Origin: Planctomycetota bacterium
Lineage (GTDB): Bacteria > Planctomycetota > UBA1135 > GCA-002686595
Direction: 5' to 3'
Length of the DNA stretch: 64,000 bases
Assembly (NCBI GenBank): GCA_016795325.1
Contig: JAEUHY010000043.1
Coordinates: 114,605 to 178,604, forward strand
The notes below the pieces were generated by a model. It was not told the origin of the DNA and did not search any database. It was given only the letters and a program-made list of their open reading frames with translations. Numbering within the stretch: position 1 is the first letter of the stretch; each line of letters opens with the position of its first letter. Below, in pieces: positions 9,048 through 19,205 of the stretch. The position numbers were made by a program, and so were the translations under genes.

Positions 9048-9365
9048 TCACGGGGCCCAGGTGAACGCGATCGCGTTCGAGAGGTTGCGGTTGCCGGGAT
9101 TCGAGCCGCTCGGATCGCGGCTCCAGTACTGCGCGTAGACGGTGCTGCCGGGTCCCAGGCCGTTTGCCGCGGCGTACTGCGACGAGAACAGGAACGAGTA
9201 GCCGCCCGTGCAGTCGTTCGCCGAGCTCGCGCCGAGCGACGCCTGCACCGGCGTGCGCCGGAGCGGCCAGCCGACGCACAAGAAACCGCCCTGGAACGGC
9301 GTCGTTTGCTGTGCGGTGCTCCAGATCAGTTGCCCGATCTGGTGGCTGCGCTGGCGCGCCGAGCG
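9048..9365 (-). pseudogene. Orphan C-terminal secreted-protein domain (truncated gene remnant)
   Basis: In this frame the sequence reads QLIWSTAQQTTPFQGG, LCVGWPLRRTPVQ, NDCTGGYSFLF, VYAQYWSRDP and LSNAIAFTWAP before the stop at 9048. This is the same C-terminal domain that ends the proteins at 11977-14043 and 25269-27605. An in-frame TAA at 9366-9368 cuts it off, and no start codon, signal peptide or catalytic domain precedes it. It looks like the 3' end of a secreted-protein gene whose body was lost by deletion or rearrangement. Confidence 0.7.
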
Positions 9366-9368
9366 TTA

Positions 9369-9819
9369 GCCCTCGATCAGGCCAGGGCGCTCTTGCGCGG
9401 TGCAACGACGACGACTCCCAAGACCCGAAAACCGGCGCGGAGCATTGCCCGCGAAGTCGGGCCCAACTCGGCCCGAGTCGTCGCGTCGGACAGAACTGCT
9501 GGCACGTTCCATCGGCACGACGGCGCCCGGAATTCGGCGGGGTTGGGGACGCGATGGCCTTGGGGTCGAAGGCTGCGCCAACGCGGAAACACTGCGTTGA
9601 GCGCCACACTGCGACGACGCGACGGTTGCTGCGTGGTTGAACGAGGCCGGAGAGATCTGCGACAGCGAGGTCCTCTTCGACTCGATGGCTGCATGGACCA
9701 AGGCCACGGGGCGTTGCTCGGCCCCTTCGCGACGCGAGTCAGCGGCTGGCGCACTCCGCACTGGAACTGCCGATGCTCCGCGCGGAAGCTGAGCCCCAAG
9801 AGACGTTGGGTGCACGAGC
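9369..9819. other. Decayed intergenic stretch, no intact gene
   Basis: No convincing gene is seen. On the plus strand, 9634-9726 reads WLNEAGEICDSEVLF, then DSMAAWTKATGRC, which has protein-like composition, but it is closed by stops at 9598 and 9793 and has no start or family I recognise. It is probably a remnant of a displaced gene. Confidence 0.4.
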
Positions 9820-10248
9820 ATGCGTGACGAACTGAAGTCAGCTGGGATCCCGCGGGTGGAGCGCCCCGCAGAAGTCACTCGGCAACACTTGTCGGCCTTC
9901 CTCGACGCGTTCATCGTGGAAGGTTCTCGTGTCCGAGTTCGCAACCTGCTTCGACGCAACGGTTGGCGTGCTGCGACGTCCGGCCAAGTCGAGGCGCGCC
10001 TGGATCCACGAGTGTGCACGTGGGACACCCGCCAGAGTCGACCGGCGGTGTGGGATCCTCGATTCCAGGGCGCTGGCGTCTACATCACCGACACCGAGGT
10101 CGGGCTGGCGATGAGCCTGGAACAGGCCTCCGCCGCGTCCATCGCCACGCGCAGCGATGCGATCTTTTCGTTGACGCCCGGCGTTCTCGCCGTGTTCCTG
10201 AATCACGAGTGGGGCATCTGCTACTGCTCGGCGCCGAACGTGCCCTAG
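9820..10248 (+). CDS. Hypothetical protein in the immunity-gene stretch
   Basis: The product has 142 residues; I do not recognise a family. The reading frame has protein-like features: a basic helix (RVRVRNLLRRNGW), RPAVWDPRFQGAGVYITDTE, and a hydrophobic C-terminal segment ending GVLAVFLNHEWGICYC. There is no signal peptide or membrane segment. The ATG follows a 19-base sequence (ACGTTGGGTGCACGAGCAT) that recurs with three changes before the next gene at 10326. Its position directly before another unknown gene and an Imm50 immunity gene suggests an immunity or toxin-neutralising role, but this is inference from neighbourhood only. Confidence 0.55.
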   Translation: MRDELKSAGIPRVERPAEVTRQHLSAFLDAFIVEGSRVRVRNLLRRNGWRAATSGQVEARLDPRVCTWDTRQSRPAVWDPRFQGAGVYITDTEVGLAMSLEQASAASIATRSDAIFSLTPGVLAVFLNHEWGICYCSAPNVP

Positions 10249-10325
10249 GAGATGACTGGCCGCCGAGTCGGCCGGCGCCTCAGCGGCAAGTACATTGGGT
10301 CCACGAGCAATCCTCGTCGGCACTC

Positions 10326-11201
10326 ATGTTGGATTCCCCGGACACCTTGGTCGGTCGGCTGCAACGGGGTCGCGGCGACGCCGTGCGCGAGCTCCTGCGC
10401 ATGCCCGTCGAGCCCGCGCAAGAGACGCTCGTGCAGTGCCTCTGCACCGAGGGCGACCTAGTGCAGCACCACGAGGGCTTTTTCGAACTCGTGGTCGCGT
10501 TGTCGCCGGACCTGACGCCTTGGTTTCGGTGGATCGAGAAGCTTGGTCCGGACGCCGCCGAGGAGACACGGCTGCACGCCTTCAACTTGCTCGGCACGTT
10601 GAGCGCTCGCGGACACCGAGGCGCCCGAGCCTTCCTGGATGGCTACGTGCTCGAGGGACGTCACTGGCGAGATGCACTCGATCAGTACCTCGTCGACGAG
10701 CTGGACCTCGCTCCGACCGCATGGTCGGCGCTGCTCGCGCGCGTCGACGACGCGACTCTCGCGAGGCACGTCTCGGGGAAGCTCGACGCACCCGTGTGGG
10801 ACGCACTCGCGGTCGATCACGAGCGCGTCGCGACAGTCCTCCGCGTCGAGCGTGAGCAGCGAGCACGGCGAAAGGATGCAGTTGCGTGGAGCCCGACCAA
10901 CTACGCCAGCGCCGAGCTTTCACAGCACCGTTGGCGGGTGCTCGAGTCTCTGTGCAAGCAAGATCCGCAAGGCGCCGTTCCCTACCTGATCGACGGGCTC
11001 TGGGACGCCTGCCAGTCCTACCGCGACAGATGCATCAGCATGTGTGACCTTGGTTGGCCCGGCGTGCGAGAACGACTCGTCGAGCTCGCGCGCGCCGCCG
11101 GATCGAGGTCCGCCGCAGCAGCTCGTCGCCGACTCGAGGGTTCGCTCGGTCACGCGCCGGACGGCGGCGAGCATCGAGTTTCCACGAGCTCTGGGAGTTA
11201 G
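10326..11201 (+). CDS. Hypothetical alpha-helical protein, possible HEAT-like repeats
   Basis: The product has 291 residues; no family is recognised. It is rich in Leu/Ala/Arg and predicted alpha-helical, with repeated LLxRxxD / ALLARVDDATLARHV-type helices and a C-terminal ERLVELARAAGSRSAAAARRRLEG helix pair that recalls HEAT or ARM repeats. There is no signal peptide. The ATG at 10326 lies 28 bases after a motif also found before the 9820 gene, and I chose it because the upstream frame overlaps that gene with no coding character. It ends 43 bases before the Imm50 gene on the same strand, so the three may be one accessory cassette. Proteins of this general kind sit among immunity genes in polymorphic toxin loci, but no toxin is present here. 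Confidence 0.55.
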   Translation: MLDSPDTLVGRLQRGRGDAVRELLRMPVEPAQETLVQCLCTEGDLVQHHEGFFELVVALSPDLTPWFRWIEKLGPDAAEETRLHAFNLLGTLSARGHRGARAFLDGYVLEGRHWRDALDQYLVDELDLAPTAWSALLARVDDATLARHVSGKLDAPVWDALAVDHERVATVLRVEREQRARRKDAVAWSPTNYASAELSQHRWRVLESLCKQDPQGAVPYLIDGLWDACQSYRDRCISMCDLGWPGVRERLVELARAAGSRSAAAARRRLEGSLGHAPDGGEHRVSTSSGS

Positions 11202-11229
11202 GGGCGCGGTGCGCCGCAGCCCCGAGGGC

Positions 11230-11235
11230 TACTCT
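11230..11235 (+). promoter_or_regulatory. -10-like element of the Imm50 gene, leaderless type
   Basis: TACTCT ends 9 bases before the ATG at 11245, the same geometry seen at dgt, pgl, rnc and mfd. Confidence 0.4.
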
Positions 11236-11244
11236 CCCGCCGCG

Positions 11245-11676
11245 ATGAACATCCCCGGCTCCGAGCTGCTCACGAGCGTTTTCGGCTACTGGCCGACCTT
11301 CCACGATGCGGAGGTCGTCCGACTCGAACTCGTGCGCGTCGAACCGTACGGCGCCGGACCGGACCTCCTCGCCGACGTCCACGCATTCGAGATCACCAAC
11401 GAGGTCGACGCGAAGGGCCACTTCGTACTGCGCCACGACGTGCTCGTGTCCTTCCGCTTCCGCGGCGTGGACCAACTGCGCCTGGAGGACTGGAACAATC
11501 AGAACGCCATCTTCGGGCTCGGAATCGAAGACATCCGCAGTCGGCAGCTCGACGTGCTGAAGTTCGAGGTCCGCTTCGACGGTTCCTTCGGCGTCCAGGC
11601 CCGGTTCCTGTGCCGCAGCGTGGAGATCGAGTCGGTGAAGCCCTTTGGGCCGCAGGACCAGCGCGCAGCGCCCTGA
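11245..11676 (+). CDS. Imm50-family immunity protein
   Basis: The product has 143 residues, the usual size for the family. The family pattern is clear: IPGSELLTSVFGYWPTFHDAEV at the start, then HAFEITNEVDAKGHF, LVSFRFRGVDQLRLEDWNNQNAIFG, and the closing GVQARFLCRSVEIESVKPF (each quoted in part). Imm50 proteins are predicted cytoplasmic antidotes to polymorphic toxins. No toxin, Rhs or PAAR gene lies in the window, so this is an orphan immunity gene, perhaps protecting against toxins of neighbours. The ATG at 11245 matches the family N-terminus; the longer frame upstream overlaps the 10326 gene. It follows two unknown genes on the same strand. Confidence 0.8.
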   Translation: MNIPGSELLTSVFGYWPTFHDAEVVRLELVRVEPYGAGPDLLADVHAFEITNEVDAKGHFVLRHDVLVSFRFRGVDQLRLEDWNNQNAIFGLGIEDIRSRQLDVLKFEVRFDGSFGVQARFLCRSVEIESVKPFGPQDQRAAP

Positions 11677-11976
11677 CTCCGAGCGCACCAGGCGGCAGGC
11701 CCTGGGCGACGATCGCGGCCGCGGAGAAGGCGCGAGGCCGCGCTGCAGCGGTGCGTGCGCCCGCACGGATAGGACCGGCACAGCGAAGGACCACGGGCGC
11801 GACGCGACCGCCGGTTCGGCTCGTCGGCTCGCAGTCGCGAAGCTGCTGCGGGATCGTCGACAGCGAGCCGGGAGTCGAGTGCGGCTGCAGAGCGCAGAGG
11901 CTGATCGGCGCCCGCGGGACGGCAAGTCGAACTGCTCACGCGAAGCAGCCCGCCGTCGCATCACGTCGCCGCGACG
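11677..11976. other. Intergenic, nothing recognised
   Basis: About 300 bases between the stop of the Imm50 gene and the stop of the leftward hydrolase gene. Open frames here have no protein-like composition, and I see no clear terminator hairpin. Confidence 0.4.
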
Positions 11977-14043
11977 TCAGGGCAGAATCGTGAACTCGAT
12001 GCCGTGCGAGAGGTTCGTGCCGCCCTGCGCGAGAGGGTCGCGGCTCCAGTATTGGCCGTAGATGCGCACGCCTGCGGTGAGGCTGGGGTGCAGGCCGCTG
12101 CGCATGCGCGCGCCGAAGTCGAAGCTGTAGGCGCCCGAGCAGTCATCGGGCGACGGGTTGCCGGCGGAATCGACGCGGCCGGTGCGCACGAGCGGCCCGG
12201 CGAGCCACAAGAGTCCCCCGCCGATCGGCTTGCGCTTGCGGCCGAAGGCGTAGAGGAACACGCCGTCCTTGTTGTTGAGCGTGTTCGCGGCGTGAACCGT
12301 GAACGGCGCGCTCGAGGCGAGGCTCGGCGCGCCTGTGGCCGTGACCACAGGCTGGCAACCTTGGCTGTTGGTCTGCGACCAGCCGAAGCCCACCGGCGCG
12401 CCCGCGTCGACCGGCAGGTAGAGCGCGGAGAGAACGCCCGGCGAGTGTTCGACGTCCACGTTGAACGGCGCGACGGTCGGCGCGTAGCGCAGCAGCTCGC
12501 CCACCGGCGGCTCGTGCACGTGCATGTTCTCCAGGCGCAGCAGCACGCGGTGGCCCGCGGGGAACGCGTAGACGTTGGGCTCGAGCGCGATCGAAGCTTC
12601 GAGCGTGCCGCCGGCGTGCGCGGACGCGAAGTACGAACCGCTCGAGACGTAGCGCTCGTTGCCGAGCTCGTCGACGTCCCACAGGCTCGCGGCGATCTGC
12701 CAGTTCGGTGCGAAGCTCGTGAGGAAGAGCCGCGCGCGCGGAGCGCCCGCGAACTCGAGCGCGCTGGGCAGCGGCTGCGACTCGAAGGTCAGCGCGGCGC
12801 GCGGAATGCCCGCCTCGATGTTGACGAGGCGCAGTTCGGAGTTGAGCAGCGCCGCGCCGTCGAAGCCCGGCAGCACCTTTTGCGACAGGCGATCGGCGAG
12901 TTCGGCGAACTTCGGCGCCGTGGGCTCGAGCGCGCCGTTCTGCGCGAGGAACAGCGGGTATTCGTGGCGATCCGGCAACGGCCACTGATCGGTGGCCGCG
13001 TGCGTCCACAGGCTGTTCACGTCGAGGTAGGTCGCGGCGTCGGCCGGCGTCGCCGCGTAGGTGAACCACGGCCCTTCGTCGATGCCGTTGAGCTCGCCCT
13101 TGAGGTGCCGGTCGAGCCACTGCCGGCGCCACAACGCGCGGCGGTTGCGCTGCTCGACATTGGCCGGCGAGCTGTGCCCCACCGCGCCGACGTAGAGCTT
13201 CTTGGGCGTGCTCGCAGGAATCTGGCTCATCCGCGCGATCAGCTCGGAGGTCGGGAACCAGAAGTCATCCCAGCAGCCCATCGCGAAGACCGCGGTCGTG
13301 ATCCCGGAGGCGCGCGGACCGATCTCGCGCGTCGGATCGTTCGCGAGCGCGGCCCACGGGGCGAAATCTCCGCTGAGCACCGAGGTCGTCAGCGCCGCGG
13401 TCACGCTCGGCGCGTAGCGCACTTCGCCCATCGTGAGCAGCGAAGCGCCGATGTTGGTGTGCACGCCGACGCCGCCGGGCGCGAACACCGGCGCGAAGCC
13501 GGGCGTGAGGTTCTCGACGGCGATGGCGTCGATCTGCGGATAGAAGCCCGTGCGCCAGGGATTGGTCTCGAAGGCTTCGCCACTGAAGGCCGCGAGCGAA
13601 AGCGAGATCACCGCGCCTTGCGAAATGGCGCTCAACCCGACGCGCTGCGGATCGACCAGCGCCGGGAAACTCGCCTGCGCCCACTCGATCACCTCCGCGA
13701 GGTCGAAGCGCTCGCGCTGACCCCAGAACGTGTGCAGCCCGGTGGCCGTGTCGTGCCCGCGCACGTCGTAGGCGACCGTGAAGTAGCCCAGCTCGGTGTA
13801 CTCACGCGCCGCGTTGACCACCGAGGTCCGCGAGCCGTTCAGACCGTGCGTGAAGACCAGCAGCGGCCAGCCGCAGGGACCGGACGGGTCGCGCGGCCAG
13901 CGCGCGACGGCCGTGGTCGTCTCGCCGTCCGAAAAAGTCACCGTGAGGTCGACCGACTCCTCGATCGGAAAGCCGGCGGATGGCACGGCCGGGTCGGGGC
14001 ACTGCGTCGGGAGCGCAGCTAGGAAAACAGCCGTCAGGAGCAT
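11977..14043 (-). CDS. Secreted alpha/beta hydrolase (X-Pro dipeptidyl-peptidase / CocE-like) with planctomycete C-terminal domain
   Basis: The product has 688 residues. A short hydrophobic N-terminus (MLLTAVFLAALPTQC) looks like a signal peptide. The hydrolase domain has the oxyanion HG (FTHGLNG, 64-70), AYDVRGHDTA, the nucleophile elbow LSAISQGAV (S141; the usual first Gly is Ala), MGCWDDFWFP and AVGHSSP for the acid and His. From about residue 400 a beta-sandwich (RLFLTSFAPNWQIAASLWDVDE, GHRVLLRLENMH) matches the C-terminal domain of S15/CocE enzymes. The last 150 residues (CQPVVTATG, FTVHAANTLNNKDG, DDCSGAYSFDF, YGQYWSRDP, LSHGIEFTILP) are the lineage C-terminal domain. Substrate unknown. 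A TAGACT -10 box sits 39 bases upstream. Confidence 0.8.
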   Translation of the reverse strand: MLLTAVFLAALPTQCPDPAVPSAGFPIEESVDLTVTFSDGETTTAVARWPRDPSGPCGWPLLVFTHGLNGSRTSVVNAAREYTELGYFTVAYDVRGHDTATGLHTFWGQRERFDLAEVIEWAQASFPALVDPQRVGLSAISQGAVISLSLAAFSGEAFETNPWRTGFYPQIDAIAVENLTPGFAPVFAPGGVGVHTNIGASLLTMGEVRYAPSVTAALTTSVLSGDFAPWAALANDPTREIGPRASGITTAVFAMGCWDDFWFPTSELIARMSQIPASTPKKLYVGAVGHSSPANVEQRNRRALWRRQWLDRHLKGELNGIDEGPWFTYAATPADAATYLDVNSLWTHAATDQWPLPDRHEYPLFLAQNGALEPTAPKFAELADRLSQKVLPGFDGAALLNSELRLVNIEAGIPRAALTFESQPLPSALEFAGAPRARLFLTSFAPNWQIAASLWDVDELGNERYVSSGSYFASAHAGGTLEASIALEPNVYAFPAGHRVLLRLENMHVHEPPVGELLRYAPTVAPFNVDVEHSPGVLSALYLPVDAGAPVGFGWSQTNSQGCQPVVTATGAPSLASSAPFTVHAANTLNNKDGVFLYAFGRKRKPIGGGLLWLAGPLVRTGRVDSAGNPSPDDCSGAYSFDFGARMRSGLHPSLTAGVRIYGQYWSRDPLAQGGTNLSHGIEFTILP

Positions 14044-14082
14044 GGTGAACGTCGGCGGGGCGAAACGGCGGGGACGGAGCAG

Positions 14083-14088
14083 AGTCTA
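14083..14088 (-). promoter_or_regulatory. -10 element of the secreted hydrolase gene
   Basis: On the minus strand TAGACT lies 39 bases before the ATG at 14043, giving a leader of about 30 bases. Confidence 0.4.
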
Positions 14089-14312
14089 AGCGAGCCGCCG
14101 CGAAGCTGCTGCAGACGCTCCTGGGCCGTCCGCGAGGCCGCAGCCAGCGGGATGACGAGCGGCGCGCGGGTTAGGTTCCGACGCAGAGTTCGGGCTAGCC
14201 TCATGGCCGCTTCCCACCGCTGACGCGGCGCCCGTGGCGACCCTCCGCTCCGGAAAAGTTTTCACGGTTCCTGTCCGACAACTCCTGGAACCGGTGCGCT
14301 CCGCCCGGTCCG

Positions 14313-16490
14313 ATGCCTCCCATGCAGACCCCTTCCATGACCACCGCTGACTCGTCGAAGTCCCAGGCCGCCAATCCGCTCGCCCAGCTCTACGGCTTCG
14401 GCCAATCGATCTGGTTCGACTACATCCAGCGCTCGCTGCTCGAGCGCGGCGAGCTCACGCGCATGGTCGAGCACGACCGGCTGATGGGCGTCACGAGCAA
14501 CCCCGCGATCTTCGAGAAGGCCATCGCGACGGGCAACGACTACAAGAGCTCGATCGAGAGCCTGCGCGAGCTGTGCGTGAGCGATCCGAAGGCCGCCTAC
14601 GAGCGCCTGGCGATCGCCGACATCCAGCGCGCGTGCGACCAGCTCGCGGGCGTCTACCAACGCACCGACAAGCGCGACGGCTACGTGAGCCTCGAGGTCA
14701 GCCCCAAGCTCGCGCGCGACACCGCCGGCACGCTGGCCGAAGCGCGCCGCCTGTGGAAGGCCGTGGCGCGGCCCAACCTGATGATCAAGGTGCCGGCGAC
14801 GAAGGAAGGCGTGCCGGCCATCGAAACGCTCATCTCCGAGGGCATGAACGTCAACGTGACGCTGCTCTTCGCGGTCGAAGCGTACGTGTCGGTCGCCGAG
14901 GCGTACCTGCGCGGCCTGGAGAAGTTCGTGGCGGGCGGCGGCGATCCGCGCGGCGTCGCGAGCGTGGCGAGCTTCTTCGTCAGCCGCGTCGACACGCTGG
15001 TCGACTCCAAACTCGATGAGCTCGCCAAGGACGCGGGCAAGCGCGAAGCGGCGCAGCGCCTGCGCGGCAAGGTCGCGATCGCGAACGCCAAGCTCGCCTA
15101 CACGCGCTACCAGGAGTTCGTCGCGAGCGCGCGCTGGCAGGCGCTGGCGAAGAAGGGCGCGCAGACGCAGCGGCTCCTGTGGGCCAGCACCGGCGTCAAG
15201 GACCCCGCGTACCGCGACGTGATGTACGTCGAGGAGCTCGTCGGCGCCGACACGGTCAACACCGTCCCGCCGCAGACGCTCGACGCCTTCCGCGACCACG
15301 GCAAGCCGCGCGCGAGCCTGACGGAAAACACCGCGACGTGGCTCGCGTACCTGCGCGACGTCGAGGCGCTGGGCGTCAAGCTCGCGCCGGTGTGCGACAA
15401 GCTGCTCGACGACGGCGTGAAGCTGTTCGACACGGCCTTCGACAAGCTGCTCGCCGCGGTGACGGCGCAGGGCAAGGCCGCGAGCGCGAACAAGCGCACG
15501 ATGAAGCTCGCGATGATCGGCCTGGGCCGCATGGGCGGCAACATGGCGCGGCGTCTGATGCGCGACGGCCACAGCATCGTGGCGTTCGACGTGTCGCCGG
15601 ACAGCGTGAAGGCGCTCGAGAAGGACGGCGCGAAGGGTGCGAGCAGCTACCGCGAACTCGCTGCGAAGCTCGAGAAGCCGCGCGTGTGCTGGGTGATGGT
15701 CCCGGCCGGCGAAGCGACGGACAAGGCGGTCGACGCGCTCGCCGAAGTGCTCGAGGCCGGCGACGTGATCATCGACGGCGGCAACAGCTACTTCAAAGAC
15801 GACGTGCGCCGCGCGCAGAAGCTCGCCGCGAAGGGCATTGAGTACGTCGACGTCGGCACCTCCGGCGGCGTGTGGGGCATCGACCGCGGCTACTGCCTGA
15901 TGGTCGGCGCCTCGAAGCCGACCTTCGAGCTGCTCACGCCGATCTTCCGCACGCTCGCGCCCGGCGTGGGCACGATCGACAAGACCCCGGGCCGCGAAGG
16001 CAAGGTCAGCACCGCCGAAGAGGGCTTCCTGCACTGCGGGCCCGTCGGCGCCGGCCACTTCGTGAAGATGATCCACAACGGCATCGAGTACGGAATGATG
16101 CAGGCCTACGCCGAGGGCCTCGACATCTTGAAGGGCGCGCAGTCCGACAAGTTGCCCGCGGCGCAGCGCTACGACTTCGACCTCGCCGAGATCACCGAGC
16201 TGTGGCGGCGCGGCAGCGTGGTCACGTCGTGGCTGCTCGACCTGACCTCGATGGCGCTCGCCGAGTCGCCCAAGCTCGAGAAGTACAGCGGCGTGGTCGC
16301 CGACTCCGGCGAAGGCCGTTGGACCGTGATCGCGGCCGTGGAAGAGGCCGTCCCCGCGCCGGTGCTCACCGAAGCGCTCTACACGCGCTTCCGTTCGCGC
16401 CAGGACCACACCTTCGCGGAGAAGGTGCTCTCGGCGATGCGCGAGAAGTTCGGCGGCCACGTCGAAATCAAGAAGCCGGAAAGCAAGTGA
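14313..16490 (+). CDS. Bifunctional transaldolase / 6-phosphogluconate dehydrogenase (decarboxylating)
   Basis: One open frame of 725 residues carries two whole enzymes. Residues about 20-390 are a transaldolase: GVTSNPAIFEKAI, the Schiff-base lysine in NLMIKVPATKEG (K159), NVNVTLLF, and RLLWASTGVKDPAYRD. From M397 a short-type 6-phosphogluconate dehydrogenase follows: Rossmann IGLGRMGGNMARRL, WVMVPAGEATD, DGGNSYFKDD, DVGTSGGVWG, LHCGPVGAGHFVKMIHNGIEYG with the catalytic Lys. The internal ATG at 15501 would be a natural gnd start, but no stop or ribosome-binding site separates the halves. The start could also be the ATG at 14337. TAGGTT (14172) and TAGCCT (14196) may be promoters. It is followed by zwf two bases later, so one operon covers both oxidative steps and a non-oxidative one. 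Confidence 0.92.
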   Translation: MPPMQTPSMTTADSSKSQAANPLAQLYGFGQSIWFDYIQRSLLERGELTRMVEHDRLMGVTSNPAIFEKAIATGNDYKSSIESLRELCVSDPKAAYERLAIADIQRACDQLAGVYQRTDKRDGYVSLEVSPKLARDTAGTLAEARRLWKAVARPNLMIKVPATKEGVPAIETLISEGMNVNVTLLFAVEAYVSVAEAYLRGLEKFVAGGGDPRGVASVASFFVSRVDTLVDSKLDELAKDAGKREAAQRLRGKVAIANAKLAYTRYQEFVASARWQALAKKGAQTQRLLWASTGVKDPAYRDVMYVEELVGADTVNTVPPQTLDAFRDHGKPRASLTENTATWLAYLRDVEALGVKLAPVCDKLLDDGVKLFDTAFDKLLAAVTAQGKAASANKRTMKLAMIGLGRMGGNMARRLMRDGHSIVAFDVSPDSVKALEKDGAKGASSYRELAAKLEKPRVCWVMVPAGEATDKAVDALAEVLEAGDVIIDGGNSYFKDDVRRAQKLAAKGIEYVDVGTSGGVWGIDRGYCLMVGASKPTFELLTPIFRTLAPGVGTIDKTPGREGKVSTAEEGFLHCGPVGAGHFVKMIHNGIEYGMMQAYAEGLDILKGAQSDKLPAAQRYDFDLAEITELWRRGSVVTSWLLDLTSMALAESPKLEKYSGVVADSGEGRWTVIAAVEEAVPAPVLTEALYTRFRSRQDHTFAEKVLSAMREKFGGHVEIKKPESK

Positions 16491-16492
16491 CC

Positions 16493-18088
<1,596 letters not shown>

Positions 18089-18101
18089 TCGGCCCAGCAG
18101 A

Positions 18102-18239
18102 TCAGCGCACGGAGGCCGCGTCGACGGTGAGCGTCGCCGTTGCTCCGTGCGCGACGTCGAACGGCAGCCGCGCGATCCGTTCGTCGCCGTCGAGCCGACG
18201 CAACTCGAGCCTGTAGCTCCCGCCGCGCGGAAGCCGCCT
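18102..18239 (-). pseudogene. Remnant of a secreted-protein C-terminus
   Basis: A 45-codon frame between two stops reads PRGGSYRLELRRLDGDERIA, then LPFDVAHGATATLTVDAASV. This is the typical last strand pair of a carboxypeptidase-regulatory or Ig-like domain. There is no start codon and no upstream continuation in frame, so it is probably the tail of a lost gene next to zwf. Confidence 0.5.
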
Positions 18240-18283
18240 TCAACCGGCGCGTGAATGGAGGCCGCCCTCTTCGTCGCGCGCGC

Positions 18284-18982
18284 TCAGCCCCCGCCGGGCG
18301 CTCTCTCCCACGGAATCGCGGGCAGGAACGGCATCGCGAGTCGAGGCGGCCAGACGCGCAGCGCGAAGGTGAGTTGCAGCAAGTGCAACTCGACGCCTTC
18401 GCAAAGGGCAAGCGCGACGCCGACGGGCCAGGTGTTGAGCTCCAAACCTGTGCGCGAGGCCGTAGGTCCGACCCGAGCCCAGGTGAAGTCCTTCCCGAGC
18501 GCGTTGTGATCGAAGACAAAGGCCAAGTCGGGCAACTCGAAGGTCAGCTCGCGCACGAAGGTGTTGCTGTTGGGACCAGGCCAGGCGACGTAACCGCCGT
18601 CGTAGCGCGGGGCGACGCGCGCGGTCGCAGCCTCGAGCGACTGGGCGATGCGCTGCGCGCGCTCACCGACGATCACGGCGTGCACGCGCACGGCTTCGTC
18701 GCCCCAGCGCCAATCGTCCCGCGCCTGCGCCGCCGAGATCGGCCCGCACACGGCGCCGGAGCTGCGGCTGCGCACTTCAGCTCTCAGCCAACGTTGCTCG
18801 TCGCCGAGTTTCGCGTCGACCCACGTGTGCTCGGCGAAGTGCGAGTACCACGGCATGGACTTGGGGATGCCCGCGCTCTTGACCGCGACGATCCACGGCT
18901 CCGAGCTGGGCAGCGTCGACGGGCGCGCGACGCTGCAGGCCGCACACAGCCAGAGGAAGAGCGGTGCCAACCATCGGCGCAT
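18284..18982 (-). CDS. DUF3750-family lipoprotein
   Basis: The product has 232 residues. The N-terminus ends in lipobox LCAAC (C16). The body follows the DUF3750 pattern: HTWVDAKLGDEQRWLRAEVRS, an Ala-rich helix with ERAQRIAQSLEAATARV, then YVAWPGPNSNTFVREL, ALGKDFTW and VGLALALCEGVELHLLQL-like ending. The PGPNSNTF motif is the clearest mark. The family is of unknown function and envelope-linked. It is a single leftward gene. AATGAT at 18997-18992 on the minus strand is a possible -10 box a few bases before the start. Confidence 0.8.
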   Translation of the reverse strand: MRRWLAPLFLWLCAACSVARPSTLPSSEPWIVAVKSAGIPKSMPWYSHFAEHTWVDAKLGDEQRWLRAEVRSRSSGAVCGPISAAQARDDWRWGDEAVRVHAVIVGERAQRIAQSLEAATARVAPRYDGGYVAWPGPNSNTFVRELTFELPDLAFVFDHNALGKDFTWARVGPTASRTGLELNTWPVGVALALCEGVELHLLQLTFALRVWPPRLAMPFLPAIPWERAPGGG

Positions 18983-19144
18983 CGCGCTGCATCATTCGCG
19001 GCGCAACCCTTCGGTTCCAGCCCTGATTGGCAAGACGTCGCGAGCGCTCGCGGCGCGGCTCTCGAACGGACGCGAGCCGGGTCGCGAAGAAGGGATCGAG
19101 GTTGGCGCGCGCGCCCGACGCGCCGCGTCCACCCTCCCTCGAAC

Positions 19145-19177
19145 AAAAACCTCGCGGGCCGGTTGGCGCCGGCCCGC
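19145..19177 (-). terminator. Rho-independent terminator of the HAF-repeat gene
   Basis: On the minus strand a GCGGGCCGG/CCGGCCCGC stem (19169-19177 with 19154-19162, loop 6 bases) is followed four bases later by TTTTT (19149-19145). Confidence 0.75.
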
Positions 19178-19205
19178 AGGTGTCGTCGCCGAGTGCTCCG
19201 CAGCG

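Noticed and set aside
12004..14022. Long plus-strand open frame (672 codons) over the secreted hydrolase gene
   Set aside because: It is antisense to a gene with clear motifs, and its translation is low-complexity Arg/Ala/Gly/Glu/His, as expected of a shadow frame in GC-rich DNA.
14262..16460. Long minus-strand open frame (732 codons) over the transaldolase/gnd fusion
   Set aside because: Antisense shadow; no motifs, and its composition is that of a reversed GC-rich coding frame.
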